NCBI RefSeq assembly: GCF_003326755.1
Contig: NZ_JPWH01000008.1
Location: 62,001-126,000, forward strand
Direction of reading: 5' to 3'
Origin: Thalassospira profundimaris
GTDB lineage: Bacteria > Pseudomonadota > Alphaproteobacteria > Rhodospirillales > Thalassospiraceae
DNA: 64,000 bases
The translations under genes were made by a program, and so were the position numbers. Below are positions 8,628 to 18,225 of this stretch, in pieces (the stretch's first letter is position 1; each line of letters opens with the position of its first letter). A model generated the notes under the pieces. That model saw only the letters and a list, made by a program, of their open reading frames with translations. It was not told the DNA's origin and made no database searches.

Positions 8628-8933
8628 AACGGCGCCTGTATTAGGGAATCTGTTGTTTCGTCTGACCTTCAATAGGGCAGGGCTGGCCGTTAGGCAAGGA
8701 TTCTTCAAATTGTAACGCAGCTGTTTGCGCATCGGCATCGCCGCGGCAAGGGCGCAGAAAAGCGGGCATTTATGCAGGGCTGGCAACCGCAGGGCTGATT
8801 GTGCGCCGTTGCGTGAAACGCAGAGCTGTGATGCGAAAGGTTAACTATGTGTTGCGTTGACCGGTCAGGACGTTTATATAGCGCCAACCTGTCTTGGGGG
8901 TAATGAAATTTTACAAGTAGCTAGGTGAAACCA
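8628..8933. other. Divergent intergenic region, ABC-F / ndk
   Basis: About 306 bases without a convincing gene. It should hold the promoters of the ABC-F gene (left) and ndk (right). I see only the ndk promoter candidate and no RNA structure with a tail. Confidence 0.6.
8852..8880 (+). promoter_or_regulatory. Predicted ndk promoter
   Basis: TTGCGT (8852-8857), a 17-base spacer and TATATA (8875-8880) resemble a sigma-70 promoter, about 48 bases before the ndk ATG. The -35 element is weak. Confidence 0.4.
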
Positions 8934-9356
8934 ATGGCTATCGAACATACTTTTTCGATCATTAAGCCTGACGCAACCCGTCGTAACCTGACCGGCAAGA
9001 TCAACTCCGTGATCGAAGAAGCTGGTCTGCGCATTGTTGCTCAGAAGCGTGTCCGTCTCACCCGTGAACAGGCAGAAGGTTTTTATGCCGTTCACAAGGA
9101 ACGTTCGTTCTTTGGCGAACTGGTGGACTTCATGGTTTCCGGCCCCGTTGTCGTCCAGGTTCTGGAAGGCGAAAATGCCGTTGCCAAATACCGCGAAGTC
9201 ATGGGTGCAACCAACCCGGCAAATGCCGAGGAAGGCACCATTCGCAAGCTGTTTGCAGAATCCATCGAAGCCAACTCGGTTCATGGTTCTGACTCGCTTG
9301 AAAATGCAGCGATTGAAGTTGCTTACTTCTTTGCCCAGACCGACATCGTCGGTTAA
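8934..9356 (+). CDS. ndk: Nucleoside diphosphate kinase
   Basis: A 140-residue NDK, which transfers the gamma phosphate between NTPs and NDPs through a phosphohistidine. The active-site block NSVHGSDS carries that histidine, and the start [13 protein letters not shown] is typical. I chose ATG 8934 over the upstream GTG at 8925, since MAIEHTF is the conserved N-terminus. It is monocistronic, with a promoter candidate and a terminator. Confidence 0.97.
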   Translation: MAIEHTFSIIKPDATRRNLTGKINSVIEEAGLRIVAQKRVRLTREQAEGFYAVHKERSFFGELVDFMVSGPVVVQVLEGENAVAKYREVMGATNPANAEEGTIRKLFAESIEANSVHGSDSLENAAIEVAYFFAQTDIVG

Positions 9357-9394
9357 TTCGGGCCTGCCGCATTAAAGTGTGGCGCAGAAGTATA

Positions 9395-9425
9395 ACACCC
9401 CGCACCGAAAGGCGCGGGGTGTTTT
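9395..9425 (+). terminator. Intrinsic terminator after ndk
   Basis: A perfect 9-bp stem (9395-9403 with 9414-9422), a 10-nt loop and a short T tract. Confidence 0.75.
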
Positions 9426-9451
9426 GCGTTGCAGGGTGATCTTGATTGTGC

Positions 9452-11158
9452 CTATTCGCGGACCTGCCTGAAAAATCCATCCACCGACTGGCGCAGTGAA
9501 TGGGCGCTGGCGGCAAGCTGCTGGGCGGCGGCGGCAAGGTCGGTTGCCGAAAGCTGGCTTTCATTGGCGACCTCGCGGATCGCATGGGCCCTTTGCGCGG
9601 CCTGATGGGTGCCGTCCGATGCCGATTGCACATTTTGGGCAATGTCGCGCGTGGCTTCGGCCTGCTGGGACATGGCCTCGGCAATGGCAGAGGCGATTTC
9701 GTCCATTTGCGCAATGATGTGTGAAATCTCCTGAATGGCTGTGACCGATTCCCGGGTGGCAGACTGGATCCCCGTGATCTGACTGCTGATTTCATCTGTC
9801 GCACGCGAAGTTTGCGTGGCAAGATTTTTGACTTCGGATGCCACAACGGCAAAGCCTTTGCCCGCATCGCCGGCACGCGCGGCTTCGATGGTGGCATTCA
9901 GGGCCAAAAGGTTGGTCTGATTGGCAATATCGGAAATCAGGCCCAATACTTCCCCAATATGATCGGCCGAATTCGCCAGTCCCTCAACCAGTTCATTGGT
10001 GTGCTGGGCATGATTAACCGCACGCCGGGCAATTTCCGACGAGTTATTTGCCTGCTGGGTGATTTCCCGGATCGACTGGGTCAGCTCTTCGGCGGCGGTG
10101 GCAACCGTTTGCACACTTCTGTTGGCTTGCGAGGACGCATTGGCAACATCTTCGGAGGTGGTGACGCTGGTTTGGGCATTGTGCGTCAGGTTCTCGGATG
10201 TCTGAGAGATTTTGCCAGCTGCCCGGGTGACATTTGACACCACGGTTGCAATTTCGCTGTCAAAACCGGAAATCGCGGCATTGCGTTTTTCATTGGCAAG
10301 CGACAGGCTTTTTTGCTGGCGTTCCCGTTCGGCTGTCAGGGTCTTGGCCTGGTCCATTGCCCGTTGGAAGACCTCTACCGAACGCGCCATTTCACCAATT
10401 TCATCGGCATCTTCAAGATAGGTGATTTCAGTGCTTGCCTTGCCTGACGACAGGTCCTTCATATTGTGGGCCAGCCGGGTAATGCGCTGCGAGATGTTTT
10501 TGCGGGCATAGAGGACAAAAATCGTTGCAACGATAAAGCCCAGAATCGTGATAATCGCCATTGTCAGCACCGACGTTCTGACATTGCCACGCATCTCGGC
10601 AACACCCTGATCCATTTGATCATGGATCAATTCTTCGGCTTCGTCGGCCAATGTAATGAATTTATCAAATGAGTCGTCGAATTTTTCATCGGCGGCAGAG
10701 CCTGCCTTGAGGCTTGAGCCGGAACCACCTGATTGCAGGGAATCGTATCTTTGATGCGCGACAGTCGTGAATTCGCCAATCGCGATGACGACCTTTTTCA
10801 TTTTTTCCTGAACGGCGGGGTACGTGCTGGCGACAAATGTGCCTTCGTCATTCTCTCCGCCGTTTAAAATGGCATTGGCATACCAGGCACTTTCATCAAG
10901 CAGATCCCAGACTTCCTGGATGTTTTCGCCGCCGTCACCCGACATGATTTCTTCAAAAATCAGATGCGCCTTGGTCGCCGACAGTTTAATTTCCATCGCG
11001 GCGTCGCCCAGCGGGGCCAGTTCAACAGCAACCCTGTCGCCTTCCAGGCCGGTTGTAACAGTAAAATACATACCGGCAATGCCAATAGAGGCGATCAGGA
11101 CGGCCATAACCGTGAACGCCATAAAAAGTCGCTGACTGATATTTTGTATGAGTGACAT
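9452..11158 (-). CDS. Methyl-accepting chemotaxis protein
   Basis: A 568-residue chemoreceptor. It has a first transmembrane helix at residues about 10-33, a periplasmic region of about 160 residues rich in charged helices, a second helix near 200-220, a HAMP domain, and a C-terminal coiled-coil signalling domain containing the CheA/CheW tip [20 protein letters not shown]. The sensor region has Gly/Ser-rich and acidic stretches and matches no ligand domain I can name. Start chosen at ATG 11158 (MSLIQNI), preceded by GGGG; ATGs 12 and 30 bases upstream are possible. No C-terminal CheR-tethering pentapeptide is seen. It is isolated, with no che genes nearby. Confidence 0.9.
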   Translation of the reverse strand: MSLIQNISQRLFMAFTVMAVLIASIGIAGMYFTVTTGLEGDRVAVELAPLGDAAMEIKLSATKAHLIFEEIMSGDGGENIQEVWDLLDESAWYANAILNGGENDEGTFVASTYPAVQEKMKKVVIAIGEFTTVAHQRYDSLQSGGSGSSLKAGSAADEKFDDSFDKFITLADEAEELIHDQMDQGVAEMRGNVRTSVLTMAIITILGFIVATIFVLYARKNISQRITRLAHNMKDLSSGKASTEITYLEDADEIGEMARSVEVFQRAMDQAKTLTAERERQQKSLSLANEKRNAAISGFDSEIATVVSNVTRAAGKISQTSENLTHNAQTSVTTSEDVANASSQANRSVQTVATAAEELTQSIREITQQANNSSEIARRAVNHAQHTNELVEGLANSADHIGEVLGLISDIANQTNLLALNATIEAARAGDAGKGFAVVASEVKNLATQTSRATDEISSQITGIQSATRESVTAIQEISHIIAQMDEIASAIAEAMSQQAEATRDIAQNVQSASDGTHQAAQRAHAIREVANESQLSATDLAAAAQQLAASAHSLRQSVDGFFRQVRE

Positions 11159-11346
11159 TTTTTGCCCCATGAACACGTGATTTTTCACTTTGTACTTCGT
11201 GGGGGCTTTTTCAATATCTATTGCATGTTTCTGATTAACATTAGATTCCTTAAAAGCAGCTATTATATTTTTACGTTTTGTTACTTTGCGCGATGCAATT
11301 CATGGCTGCATGATGCTCCGCCGGGGGCAATGGCCGTCAACCGGTC

Positions 11347-11481
11347 TTAGAGAAAAAAGACCAAGAGAAGCAGCAATGTCGCCGCCGCCGCCAGCACATT
11401 GGCAAACAAAAACCAGGCAATTTTCTGCCATGATTTTTGAGGTTGCCGGACAAGGTCCGGGTCATATCCGCTGCCTTGCAT
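11347..11481 (-). CDS. Unrecognised 44-residue single-helix membrane protein
   Basis: An ORF below usual length limits: ATG at 11481, stop TAA at 11347-11349. The protein begins MQGSGYDPDL, has a basic/aromatic stretch SWQKIAWF, and ends in one hydrophobic helix rich in Ala and Leu. A near-perfect ribosome site, AAGGAGGATGAC, directly precedes the ATG, which is the main reason to believe it. Topology, length and opening MQG..YD resemble the oxidase subunit IV gene about 300 bases away on the same strand, so it may be a divergent paralogue or another accessory subunit (inference). No family is recognised. Confidence 0.6.
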   Translation of the reverse strand: MQGSGYDPDLVRQPQKSWQKIAWFLFANVLAAAATLLLLLVFFL

Positions 11482-11691
11482 GTCATCCTCCTTCAAGACG
11501 GGTGTTGCAGCGGGTCATCGTTGATGTGACCCTTTTTTGACGAAATCATCAAGCAACACCACAAAGGTGAATTTGTGCCGCGAATGTAACAATTTAATGG
11601 CGATCACATTTAAAAAATGTCACGAAAATTGAACCATTTCAGATGGATAGGTGGGATCATCTGCCGGAAATTTTAATTTCAAAAAGGCAAA

Positions 11692-11718
11692 AAAAAGCCG
11701 CCTGCATGTGACAGGCGG
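11692..11718 (-). terminator. Intrinsic terminator after the oxidase subunit IV gene
   Basis: CCGCCTG (11698-11704) pairs with CAGGCGG (11712-11718); on the minus strand the hairpin is followed by a short G/C then TTTTTT. It separates the two small membrane-protein genes. Confidence 0.75.
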
Positions 11719-11779
11719 TTTCATTTTCCCGGGCTGCATTGTTGCGCGGGTGTAATTTTAAAGGATCAGCTTTCTGTTT

Positions 11780-11908
11780 TTACAGCAAAAAAAGCGCCAT
11801 CAGAACGACAATCGCAATCACGCTGCCGGTGGAATATTTTATGAAACGTACATAGCCGTCATAGATATTTTTGTGGGTGCTGGTCAGGTCGTAATCATTT
11901 CCCTGCAT
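11780..11908 (-). CDS. aa3-type cytochrome c oxidase subunit IV (small)
   Basis: A 42-residue protein starting MQGNDYDLTS with the block NIYDGYVRFIKYST before one C-terminal hydrophobic helix. This fits the bacterial aa3-oxidase subunit IV family (COX4_pro_2), tiny one-helix subunits of unclear function seen mainly in Alphaproteobacteria. The ATG at 11908 has the ribosome site GGAGGG six bases upstream, so a longer 104-residue frame reaching 12094 is not needed. It is unlinked to other oxidase genes and is followed by a terminator. Confidence 0.72.
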   Translation of the reverse strand: MQGNDYDLTSTHKNIYDGYVRFIKYSTGSVIAIVVLMALFLL

Positions 11909-12139
11909 TTGGGCCCTCCATCCGATAAAAGAGTCCAGCCAGAACCGCATGGTGCCAAAAGACCATATAAATTGCCTGATGACCTGCCATTCGTCATAGG
12001 GTGCACAGGCCGGAACAGGCTGTTCTGGAGTCATTCTTGTTATATAACGGCGGGTATCATCGCGTGCAAGACGGGTTTTGACAACCCAATTCAACCAATT
12101 GCGTAAAATGCCACGGTTGAAAAAGGCGGTTTGCTATAG

Positions 12140-12161
12140 CTGGCGCCATAACCGGCGCCAG
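12140..12161 (-). other. GC-rich hairpin after purN
   Basis: CTGGCGCC (12140-12147) pairs with GGCGCCAG (12154-12161) around a 6-nt loop. It sits just after the purN stop but has no T tract, so it may protect the mRNA end rather than terminate transcription. Confidence 0.45.
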
Positions 12162-12169
12162 CGGCGCTT

Positions 12170-12844
12170 TCATCCGTTTGCCAGTACCGGATTGATCTGG
12201 GCGAAATCCGGGCTGTGCGAATCGTGCACGGTCACGCGTCCGTCGTCACCGACTGAAACCCGGTTCTCGGCAATCGCGCGGATCACCTGCGGATAGATCT
12301 GATGTTCCTGGCGCAAAATGCGCTGCCCCAGGCTTTGTGCGTCATCATCGGCCAGGACCGGCACAACGGCCTGGGCGATAATGGGCCCGGCATCCATTTC
12401 GGGCACCACAAAATGGACCGTGCAGCCGGAATATTTAACTCCGGCGGCAATGGTCTGTTCGTGGGCATGCAGGCCCTTGAAAGATGGCAGAAGGGACGGA
12501 TGAATATTGATCAGCCGCCCTTCCCAGCGTTTAACGAAACTTTCGCTGACCAGGCGCAAATAACCCGCCAGAACCACCAGTTCCGCACCGCTTTGCGCGA
12601 TCAGTTCACTAACGGCATGGTCATAGGCCTCGCGCCCGCCGGGATAACCTTTATGCGCCAGGCTTTTGGCCTCGATCCCGGCATTGCGGGCACGATCCAG
12701 GCCCTTGGCATCGGGCTGGTTGGAAAAAACCAGAACGATTTCCGCAGGGAAGCTTGCCGTTTTGCAGGCATCAATGATGGCCTGCAAATTGCTGCCACTG
12801 CCCGAAACCAGAACCGCCAGTTTCAGCCGTTTTACTTTTCCCAT
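12170..12844 (-). CDS. purN: Phosphoribosylglycinamide formyltransferase
   Basis: A 224-residue GAR transformylase, the third step of purine synthesis, using 10-formyl-THF. Key features are the phosphate-binding [11 protein letters not shown] near the N-terminus, the catalytic [10 protein letters not shown] and the later Asp in MDAGPIIAQ. Its start overlaps the end of purM by 13 bases, so the two are translated from one mRNA. Confidence 0.95.
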   Translation of the reverse strand: MGKVKRLKLAVLVSGSGSNLQAIIDACKTASFPAEIVLVFSNQPDAKGLDRARNAGIEAKSLAHKGYPGGREAYDHAVSELIAQSGAELVVLAGYLRLVSESFVKRWEGRLINIHPSLLPSFKGLHAHEQTIAAGVKYSGCTVHFVVPEMDAGPIIAQAVVPVLADDDAQSLGQRILRQEHQIYPQVIRAIAENRVSVGDDGRVTVHDSHSPDFAQINPVLANG

Positions 12845-13905
12845 GCCCGGCCCATGTTTTTGATGATGACCTGGGGGCCATCGCCTGCACGCGGGCCGAT
12901 GGTGCCGATCTGGCTGACGGTTTCGCCATGTTCACGCAACAGGGCTTCGGCTTCGTCGGCTTTATCCGCCGAGACGATCACGCACATGCCAATCCCGCAG
13001 TTAAAGGTACGGGCCATTTCGCTTGCCGGAATGCCGCCTTCCTTTGCCAGCCATTTGAAAACCGGCAGGTAATCCCAGCAATCGGCATCAAAAACGGCAG
13101 TGGCATTTTCCGGCAGAACGCGCGGGACATTTTCCGTCAAACCGCCACCGGTAATGTGGGCCAGGGCCTTGACCAAACCGGCCTTATGGGCAGCAAGGCA
13201 GCTTTTGACATAAATTCTGGTGGGTTCCAGCAGGGCTTCGCCCACTTTTTTGCCCGGTGCAAACGGGGCTTCGTCATCATAGGCAAGGCCCGCAGTTTCA
13301 ACGACCTTGCGCACCAGCGAATAACCGTTGGAATGAACGCCACTGGATGCCAGGCCCAGAATAACGTCGCCTTCGGCAACATTGCTGCCATCAAGCAGTT
13401 CGCCACGTTCGGCCGCACCCACGGCAAAACCGGCCAGATCATATTCGCCATCGGCATACATGCCCGGCATTTCGGCGGTTTCACCACCGATCAATGCACA
13501 ACCTGCCTGTTTGCAGCCCTCGGCGATACCGGCAACAACATCGGTTGCCTTTTCAACGGCAAGCTTGCCGGTGGCAAAATAATCCAGGAACAGCAGCGGT
13601 TCGGCCCCCTGAACAACCAGGTCATTCACACTCATGGCGACAAGGTCGATGCCCACGGTATCGTGTTTGTCCGCCAGAAAGGCGACTTTCAGCTTGGTGC
13701 CAACGCCATCGGTACAGGAAACCAGCACCGGGTCGTTATAACCGGCTGCTTTCAGGTCGAACAGTGCGCCGAATCCACCCAGTCCGCCGGAAACACCGGA
13801 ACGGCTGGTGGCCTTGGCCAGGGGTTTAATTGCATCGACAAGGGCGTTTCCGGCATCAATATCAACACCGGAGTCCTTATAGGTGAGGCCGTTGCGGGCG
13901 GTCAT
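12832..13905 (-). CDS. purM: Phosphoribosylformylglycinamidine cyclo-ligase (AIR synthetase)
   Basis: A 357-residue PurM, which closes the imidazole ring (FGAM to AIR) using ATP. The start [20 protein letters not shown] and the motifs [14 protein letters not shown] and [11 protein letters not shown] are family landmarks. ATG 13905 was chosen over an in-frame codon 15 bases upstream because GAGG precedes it at good spacing. An unusual hairpin leader (13931-14007) precedes the gene. purN follows with overlap. Confidence 0.96.
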   Translation of the reverse strand: MTARNGLTYKDSGVDIDAGNALVDAIKPLAKATSRSGVSGGLGGFGALFDLKAAGYNDPVLVSCTDGVGTKLKVAFLADKHDTVGIDLVAMSVNDLVVQGAEPLLFLDYFATGKLAVEKATDVVAGIAEGCKQAGCALIGGETAEMPGMYADGEYDLAGFAVGAAERGELLDGSNVAEGDVILGLASSGVHSNGYSLVRKVVETAGLAYDDEAPFAPGKKVGEALLEPTRIYVKSCLAAHKAGLVKALAHITGGGLTENVPRVLPENATAVFDADCWDYLPVFKWLAKEGGIPASEMARTFNCGIGMCVIVSADKADEAEALLREHGETVSQIGTIGPRAGDGPQVIIKNMGRAWEK

Positions 13906-13930
13906 GGGCGATCCTCGCACTCACTGGATT

Positions 13931-14007
13931 TAAAAGGAAAAGCGGGAAAGCCCGCGTTTATCATCGCTACCCGCAAACCGGTAACATTGGTAGCGATGAT
14001 AAACGCG
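13931..14007 (-). promoter_or_regulatory. purM leader: 19-bp hairpin next to a terminator-like hairpin
   Basis: A perfect 19-bp inverted repeat (13953-13971 with 13989-14007, 17-nt loop) is followed, on the minus strand, by GCGGG-CTTT-CCCGC (13955-13942) and TTTTCCTTTTA. Three bases are shared by both stems, so the full forms compete at their base. The arrangement lies 26-102 bases before the purM ATG and looks like a transcription attenuator; it could also be a protein operator or a dispersed repeat. Confidence 0.6.
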
Positions 14008-14200
14008 GACTTGATAAATTCCGCTGGGCCGAAAATACTCAAACCCGTGCTGAATGCAATGATCTGCTGCGCATGGGAGACTTTTCTTTCCGTCATGCGT
14101 TAGCTATGCAACAAGGTCTTTGTATCGCCGCGCTGCCAGAAGGCGCAGGCAAACCAATTTCAGGGGCCTGAACCACGATGAAACGGGCAAAGAGGCAAAC

Positions 14201-15337
14201 GTGCTGGACCGATTAAAACCAATTCACCTGCTGGCCGGAATGATCACCGGTATTTTTGTGCTGGTTTCCGGCGGTATGGCGACATCCGCCGCAGCGCAGG
14301 ATTTATATACCGTGAGCGGCATTCATGTAGACAAAAGTGCCGCCAGTGCCACACAGGCACGCGACGCGGCCCTGGCAAGCGGGCAGCAGATTGCCTTTTC
14401 CCGCCTGATCAGCCGCCTGACCCTGATGGGGCCTGGTGCGGCGGCGGGCATGGCGGACCAAAACACCATTATCAATATGGTGCGTGATTTTGGCGTCACC
14501 AATGAAAAAACCTCGTCGGTGCGCTATATCGCCGATATGAGCGTGCGCTTCAAACCCGATCAGGTGCGCCAGTTCCTGCAAAACCGCAACATTCCCTTTG
14601 CCGAGACGATTGCGCGCAAGGTTTTGATTTTGCCGGTATTTTCCAGCCAGGGTTATACCAGCCTGTGGGATGACCCCAACCCGTGGCGCGATGCCTGGAG
14701 CCGGGTTTCCGGGGAAAGCGGCCTTGTGCCGATCACGCTTCCGGTGGGCGACCTTGACGATATCAGCACCATTTCGGTGGAACAGGCGCAGTCGGGCGAC
14801 CAGGCCGCGCTTGACCGGATCGGCCAGCGTTACGGGGCCAATGTTGCCGTGGCGGATGCCGAGATGAGCGGCACGGGCGATGCGCAGGCTGTTGATATTT
14901 CGGTAACGCGCTACGATGCCTCGGGCGCGCCGCAGGTTTTTGGGGTGCATGAAAGCATGGCGGCAGGCGAATCGGTTGCTGATGTGTTGCAGCGTGCGGC
15001 CACCGATGTGCGGGCCCAGTTGGAAAATAGCTGGAAACAGGCCAACATGATCGATTATGGCGCGGGTGGCGAATTGATGCTGTTTATTCCCATCACCGGC
15101 ATGGATGATTGGGCCAGGATTGAAAACCGGCTGGAAAACCTGCCGGTGATCAAGCTGATGCGGGTTGTTGCCATGTCACGCCGCGAAGTGCAGGTTGATG
15201 TTGAATTTGCCGGTACCACCGACCAGTTCCGCGTTGCCCTGGCACAACAGAACCTGAATCTTAAACAGATTGACCAGTTGTGGTTTGTTGAGCCATCGGG
15301 CAGCGACCGGCTGTCAAAACTGATGGGTCATCCCTAA
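14201..15337 (+). CDS. DUF2066 secreted protein
   Basis: A 378-residue protein with a signal peptide ending near SAAAQ. It matches the DUF2066 family by the opening TVSGIHVDKSAASATQARD and the block AFSRLISRLTL. Function is unknown; the family is periplasmic or envelope-associated in Alphaproteobacteria. I chose the GTG at 14201, which has AGAGG upstream and starts the signal peptide well; the in-frame region before it is very Arg-rich and unconserved-looking. It is followed by the AI-2E-family permease gene on the same strand after 213 bases without a gene. Confidence 0.75.
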   Translation: MLDRLKPIHLLAGMITGIFVLVSGGMATSAAAQDLYTVSGIHVDKSAASATQARDAALASGQQIAFSRLISRLTLMGPGAAAGMADQNTIINMVRDFGVTNEKTSSVRYIADMSVRFKPDQVRQFLQNRNIPFAETIARKVLILPVFSSQGYTSLWDDPNPWRDAWSRVSGESGLVPITLPVGDLDDISTISVEQAQSGDQAALDRIGQRYGANVAVADAEMSGTGDAQAVDISVTRYDASGAPQVFGVHESMAAGESVADVLQRAATDVRAQLENSWKQANMIDYGAGGELMLFIPITGMDDWARIENRLENLPVIKLMRVVAMSRREVQVDVEFAGTTDQFRVALAQQNLNLKQIDQLWFVEPSGSDRLSKLMGHP

Positions 15338-15550
15338 ACCGGGAAATTGCCTTTCGCCGTGATATGGCGATGTTATAAGGCGATAATCGGTTATATAAAT
15401 TGACGGGCGCACGATCATGGGACGTGTGCCCGTATTTTTGCCTTTCGATGTCATCACGGGTTGATCCTGATGATATTGCGCGTTATTCGCCGCTGCTCCG
15501 GGGTGGGGTGGCGGTTGCCATTGAACGTCACAGGGAAACGGAAAACCAAC

Positions 15551-16726
15551 ATGACAATCCGCGATCAGGTGCGTTTCTGGCTTTTGGCCTGTGGCGCGTT
15601 CTTCTTTTTGATCTGGCTGTTTTCGGGCATTTTGCTGCCCTTTGTGGCAGGCATGGCGATTGCCTATTTCCTGGACCCGCTGGCTGACAGGCTTGAGGCA
15701 CGCGGCATAAGCCGCACCATTGCCACCACCATTATTACCGCGCTGTTTTTCCTGTTTCTGGTCTTTGTCCTGGTGCTGATCGTGCCATTGATTGGCAGCC
15801 AGCTGGCCGGTTTTCTGGAACGGTTTCCCGGTTATATCAGCAATCTTCGGGACCAGGCTGCCCCTTATATCCAGCATATTACCGATAAAATCGCGCCTGA
15901 AACGCTTAATAGTGTTGGCGAATCGATCAAGGGGCAAACGGCCAATGCGATTAAATGGGCGGGGAATATTGCCGGCAACCTTTTAACCGGCGGCCTGGCG
16001 GTCCTTAATTTCCTAAGTCTGGTTTTTATTACACCGGTGGTATCTTTTTACCTGCTGCGCGACTGGGACAAGATTGTGAGAAAGGTCGATAGCTGGTTGC
16101 CGCGCTGGCTGGCTGGCGACATTCGCCAGTGCGCGCGCGATATTGACCTGACACTCGCGGGCTTTGTGCGCGGGCAATCAATGGTGTGTTTGTTACTCGG
16201 GCTGTTTTACGGGCTGGGTTTGACGCTGGTCGGGCTTGAGTTCGGCTTTCTGATCGGCCTTATGACCGGCATTCTGTCCTTTGTGCCTTATTTTGGCATG
16301 CTGGTGGGTTTTGCGGTGGGCGTCGGCGTGGCCGTTGCGCAATTTGGACTGGGGCTGAACGTTGTTTTTGTCATTGGCGTCTTTTTGCTGGGCCAGTTGA
16401 TGGAAGGCAATTTCCTGACCCCGAAACTGGTGGGCGACAAGGTGGGCCTGCATGCCGTTTGGGTGATGTTTGCCCTGCTGGCAGGGGGCGCTTTGTTTGG
16501 CTTTTTGGGGGTCATGCTGGCCGTACCGGTGGCAGCCGCCATTGGGGTTCTGGTACGCTATGCCCTGGCGAAGTATCTTGATAGCCGCCTGTATGATCAT
16601 GCGCCATCCGAACTGGCGAAAATGGCGCATGAGGATGATCCGGATGTGAATGAAAGTAACAGTGCGGATAAAACGTCCGGGGCAGGCGGCCACAAGCCGG
16701 ACGCATCGGCGGATGCGCCTGCATGA
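15551..16726 (+). CDS. AI-2E/PerM family membrane protein
   Basis: A 391-residue integral membrane protein with about eight hydrophobic helices. The family core is seen in GLFYGLGLTLVGLEFGFLIG, GILSFVPYFGM and GNFLTPKLVG. Members include TqsA (AI-2 exporter) and Na+/H+ antiporters, so the substrate here is open. The C-terminal 35 residues are hydrophilic and Asp/Ala-rich. Its neighbour hdaA follows within 20 bases, a permease-hdaA pairing I associate with Alphaproteobacteria. Start ATG 15551 is just before the first helix. Confidence 0.8.
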   Translation: MTIRDQVRFWLLACGAFFFLIWLFSGILLPFVAGMAIAYFLDPLADRLEARGISRTIATTIITALFFLFLVFVLVLIVPLIGSQLAGFLERFPGYISNLRDQAAPYIQHITDKIAPETLNSVGESIKGQTANAIKWAGNIAGNLLTGGLAVLNFLSLVFITPVVSFYLLRDWDKIVRKVDSWLPRWLAGDIRQCARDIDLTLAGFVRGQSMVCLLLGLFYGLGLTLVGLEFGFLIGLMTGILSFVPYFGMLVGFAVGVGVAVAQFGLGLNVVFVIGVFLLGQLMEGNFLTPKLVGDKVGLHAVWVMFALLAGGALFGFLGVMLAVPVAAAIGVLVRYALAKYLDSRLYDHAPSELAKMAHEDDPDVNESNSADKTSGAGGHKPDASADAPA

Positions 16727-16745
16727 TGAATGTGACAGCAAAATA

Positions 16746-17438
16746 ATGACGGCACCAACCGTGGAAACCCTGATCCCGCAACAATTGCCGCTGGCGCTGG
16801 AAATGCGCCCGGCGCTGGCGCGTGCCGATTTCATGGTGGCAAATTGCAACCGCGAGGCTGTGACCTGGATTGACCGCTGGCCGGAATGGCCGGTGCCCGC
16901 CTTGTGCCTGTATGGTCCGGCGGGCTCGGGTAAAAGCCATTTGGCCGAGGTGTGGCGCGCGCGCTCTGGTGCCTCAAGTGTTGCGGGCAGCGATTTGATC
17001 GGGGCGGATCCTGATCGCCTTTTGGGCGATGATACGGGGCTGGTGATTGAAGATGCCGATATGGCAATTGATGAAACCGTGTGTTTTCATCTGTATAATA
17101 TGCTCAAGGAACGGAACGGCCATTTGCTGCTTACCGCCCAGCAGCCGCCATCGCGCTGGAAGGTTCGGCTGGCGGATTTGCGCTCGCGTTTGGGGGCCGC
17201 ACTGGTGTGTGAAATATCCCCGCCCGACGATGATTTGCTGGTCGGTTTGCTGATCAAACTGTTTGCCGACCGGCAAATTGCGCCATCACCGCAAATCGTG
17301 GCCTATATCGTGCCGCGCATTGAACGGTCTTTTGCGGCCTTAACGCAACTGGTTGCGGCAATTGACCGCCGCGCCCTGGCCGAAAAACGCGCCGTGACCC
17401 TGCCGCTGGTGCGTTCGGTCATGGAGGAAAAACAGTAA
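16746..17438 (+). CDS. hdaA: HdaA, DnaA-related replication regulator
   Basis: A 230-residue DnaA-like AAA+ protein lacking the DnaA DNA-binding domain. It has the P-loop LYGPAGSGKSHL and the Walker B-like LVIEDADM. Near the N-terminus, QLPLAL fits the beta-clamp-binding motif that lets Hda/HdaA meet the sliding clamp and promote ATP hydrolysis by DnaA, preventing re-initiation. The ATG at 16746 places this motif at residue about 13. It follows the permease gene closely. Confidence 0.85.
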   Translation: MTAPTVETLIPQQLPLALEMRPALARADFMVANCNREAVTWIDRWPEWPVPALCLYGPAGSGKSHLAEVWRARSGASSVAGSDLIGADPDRLLGDDTGLVIEDADMAIDETVCFHLYNMLKERNGHLLLTAQQPPSRWKVRLADLRSRLGAALVCEISPPDDDLLVGLLIKLFADRQIAPSPQIVAYIVPRIERSFAALTQLVAAIDRRALAEKRAVTLPLVRSVMEEKQ

Positions 17439-17627
17439 TGCCGTCATCATGCCGTTTTGCCATCGGTCTTTCTGTATGACCTGGCAGGGCGTATGGCGCG
17501 CCCGACGGGCAGGGTGGTATTGTGGCGTTGCTTGCAATGCGTTCAGATCATGCCAAAGTGAAAAAGTCCTGTATTTGGCAAAAGTTGCGTTATACAGGGC
17601 GTTCCATTAACAGGCGGGATCAGATGA

Positions 17628-18155
17628 GTGATCGAAAAACGTACTATTGCTAAAAAGTCTCTTAAAACGCAGACCGATGCCCTGGTGGCACGGGGGCATG
17701 TTTTGGGGTGGCGGGAATGGATCGGCTTGCCCGATTTTGGGGTTCCCCTGATCAAGGCCAAGGTGGATACGGGGGCACGAACGTCGTCGATTCATGCGAT
17801 GCAGATCGAACTGGTCGAAATTGATCATAAAAAATTCGTCAAATTTGTCTTGCCCCATTATCGCGGGGATGGGCATGGTCCGATACATTGCACGGCACCG
17901 CTGGTCGCCATACGCGGTATTCGCAGTTCCAACGGCGAGCAGGATGAACGCTATATTATTTCAAGCCATATCGCGGTGGGGCATCATCGGGTGAAGGTCG
18001 AAATATCGCTGGCAAACCGGTCGTTAATGGGGTTTCCCATGCTGCTGGGGCGCACGGCAATCAAGGCCGGAAGATTTTTGGTTCAACCGGCAAAATCTTA
18101 TCTGGCGGGAAAGCCGGAACAGGTTTATATGGCCGATCCTTCGGTCACTGAATAA
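17628..18155 (+). CDS. rimB: RimB-type ATP-dependent zinc protease family protein
   Basis: A 175-residue retropepsin-like protein of the Zn_protease/RimB family. The active-site motif is [12 protein letters not shown] (Asp-Thr-Gly), preceded by [12 protein letters not shown]. In Pseudomonas, RimB acts with RimK in ribosomal-protein S6 modification (established knowledge). Start is a GTG at 17628, overlapped by an out-of-frame ATG at 17624 that opens a 9-codon mini-ORF. It is the first of three same-strand genes with rimK and a deacylase. Confidence 0.82.
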   Translation: MIEKRTIAKKSLKTQTDALVARGHVLGWREWIGLPDFGVPLIKAKVDTGARTSSIHAMQIELVEIDHKKFVKFVLPHYRGDGHGPIHCTAPLVAIRGIRSSNGEQDERYIISSHIAVGHHRVKVEISLANRSLMGFPMLLGRTAIKAGRFLVQPAKSYLAGKPEQVYMADPSVTE

Positions 18156-18225
18156 AGCCATCCGGCGCTTAGGGGCCGGTATCTTGGGTATACCACCCAG
18201 TCATGTTTTAACGGGAGTCCATTTT

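Noticed and set aside
13902-14096. 64-codon minus-strand frame over the purM leader
   Set aside because: Translation arises from the inverted repeat; no ribosome site and it overlaps the leader structure.
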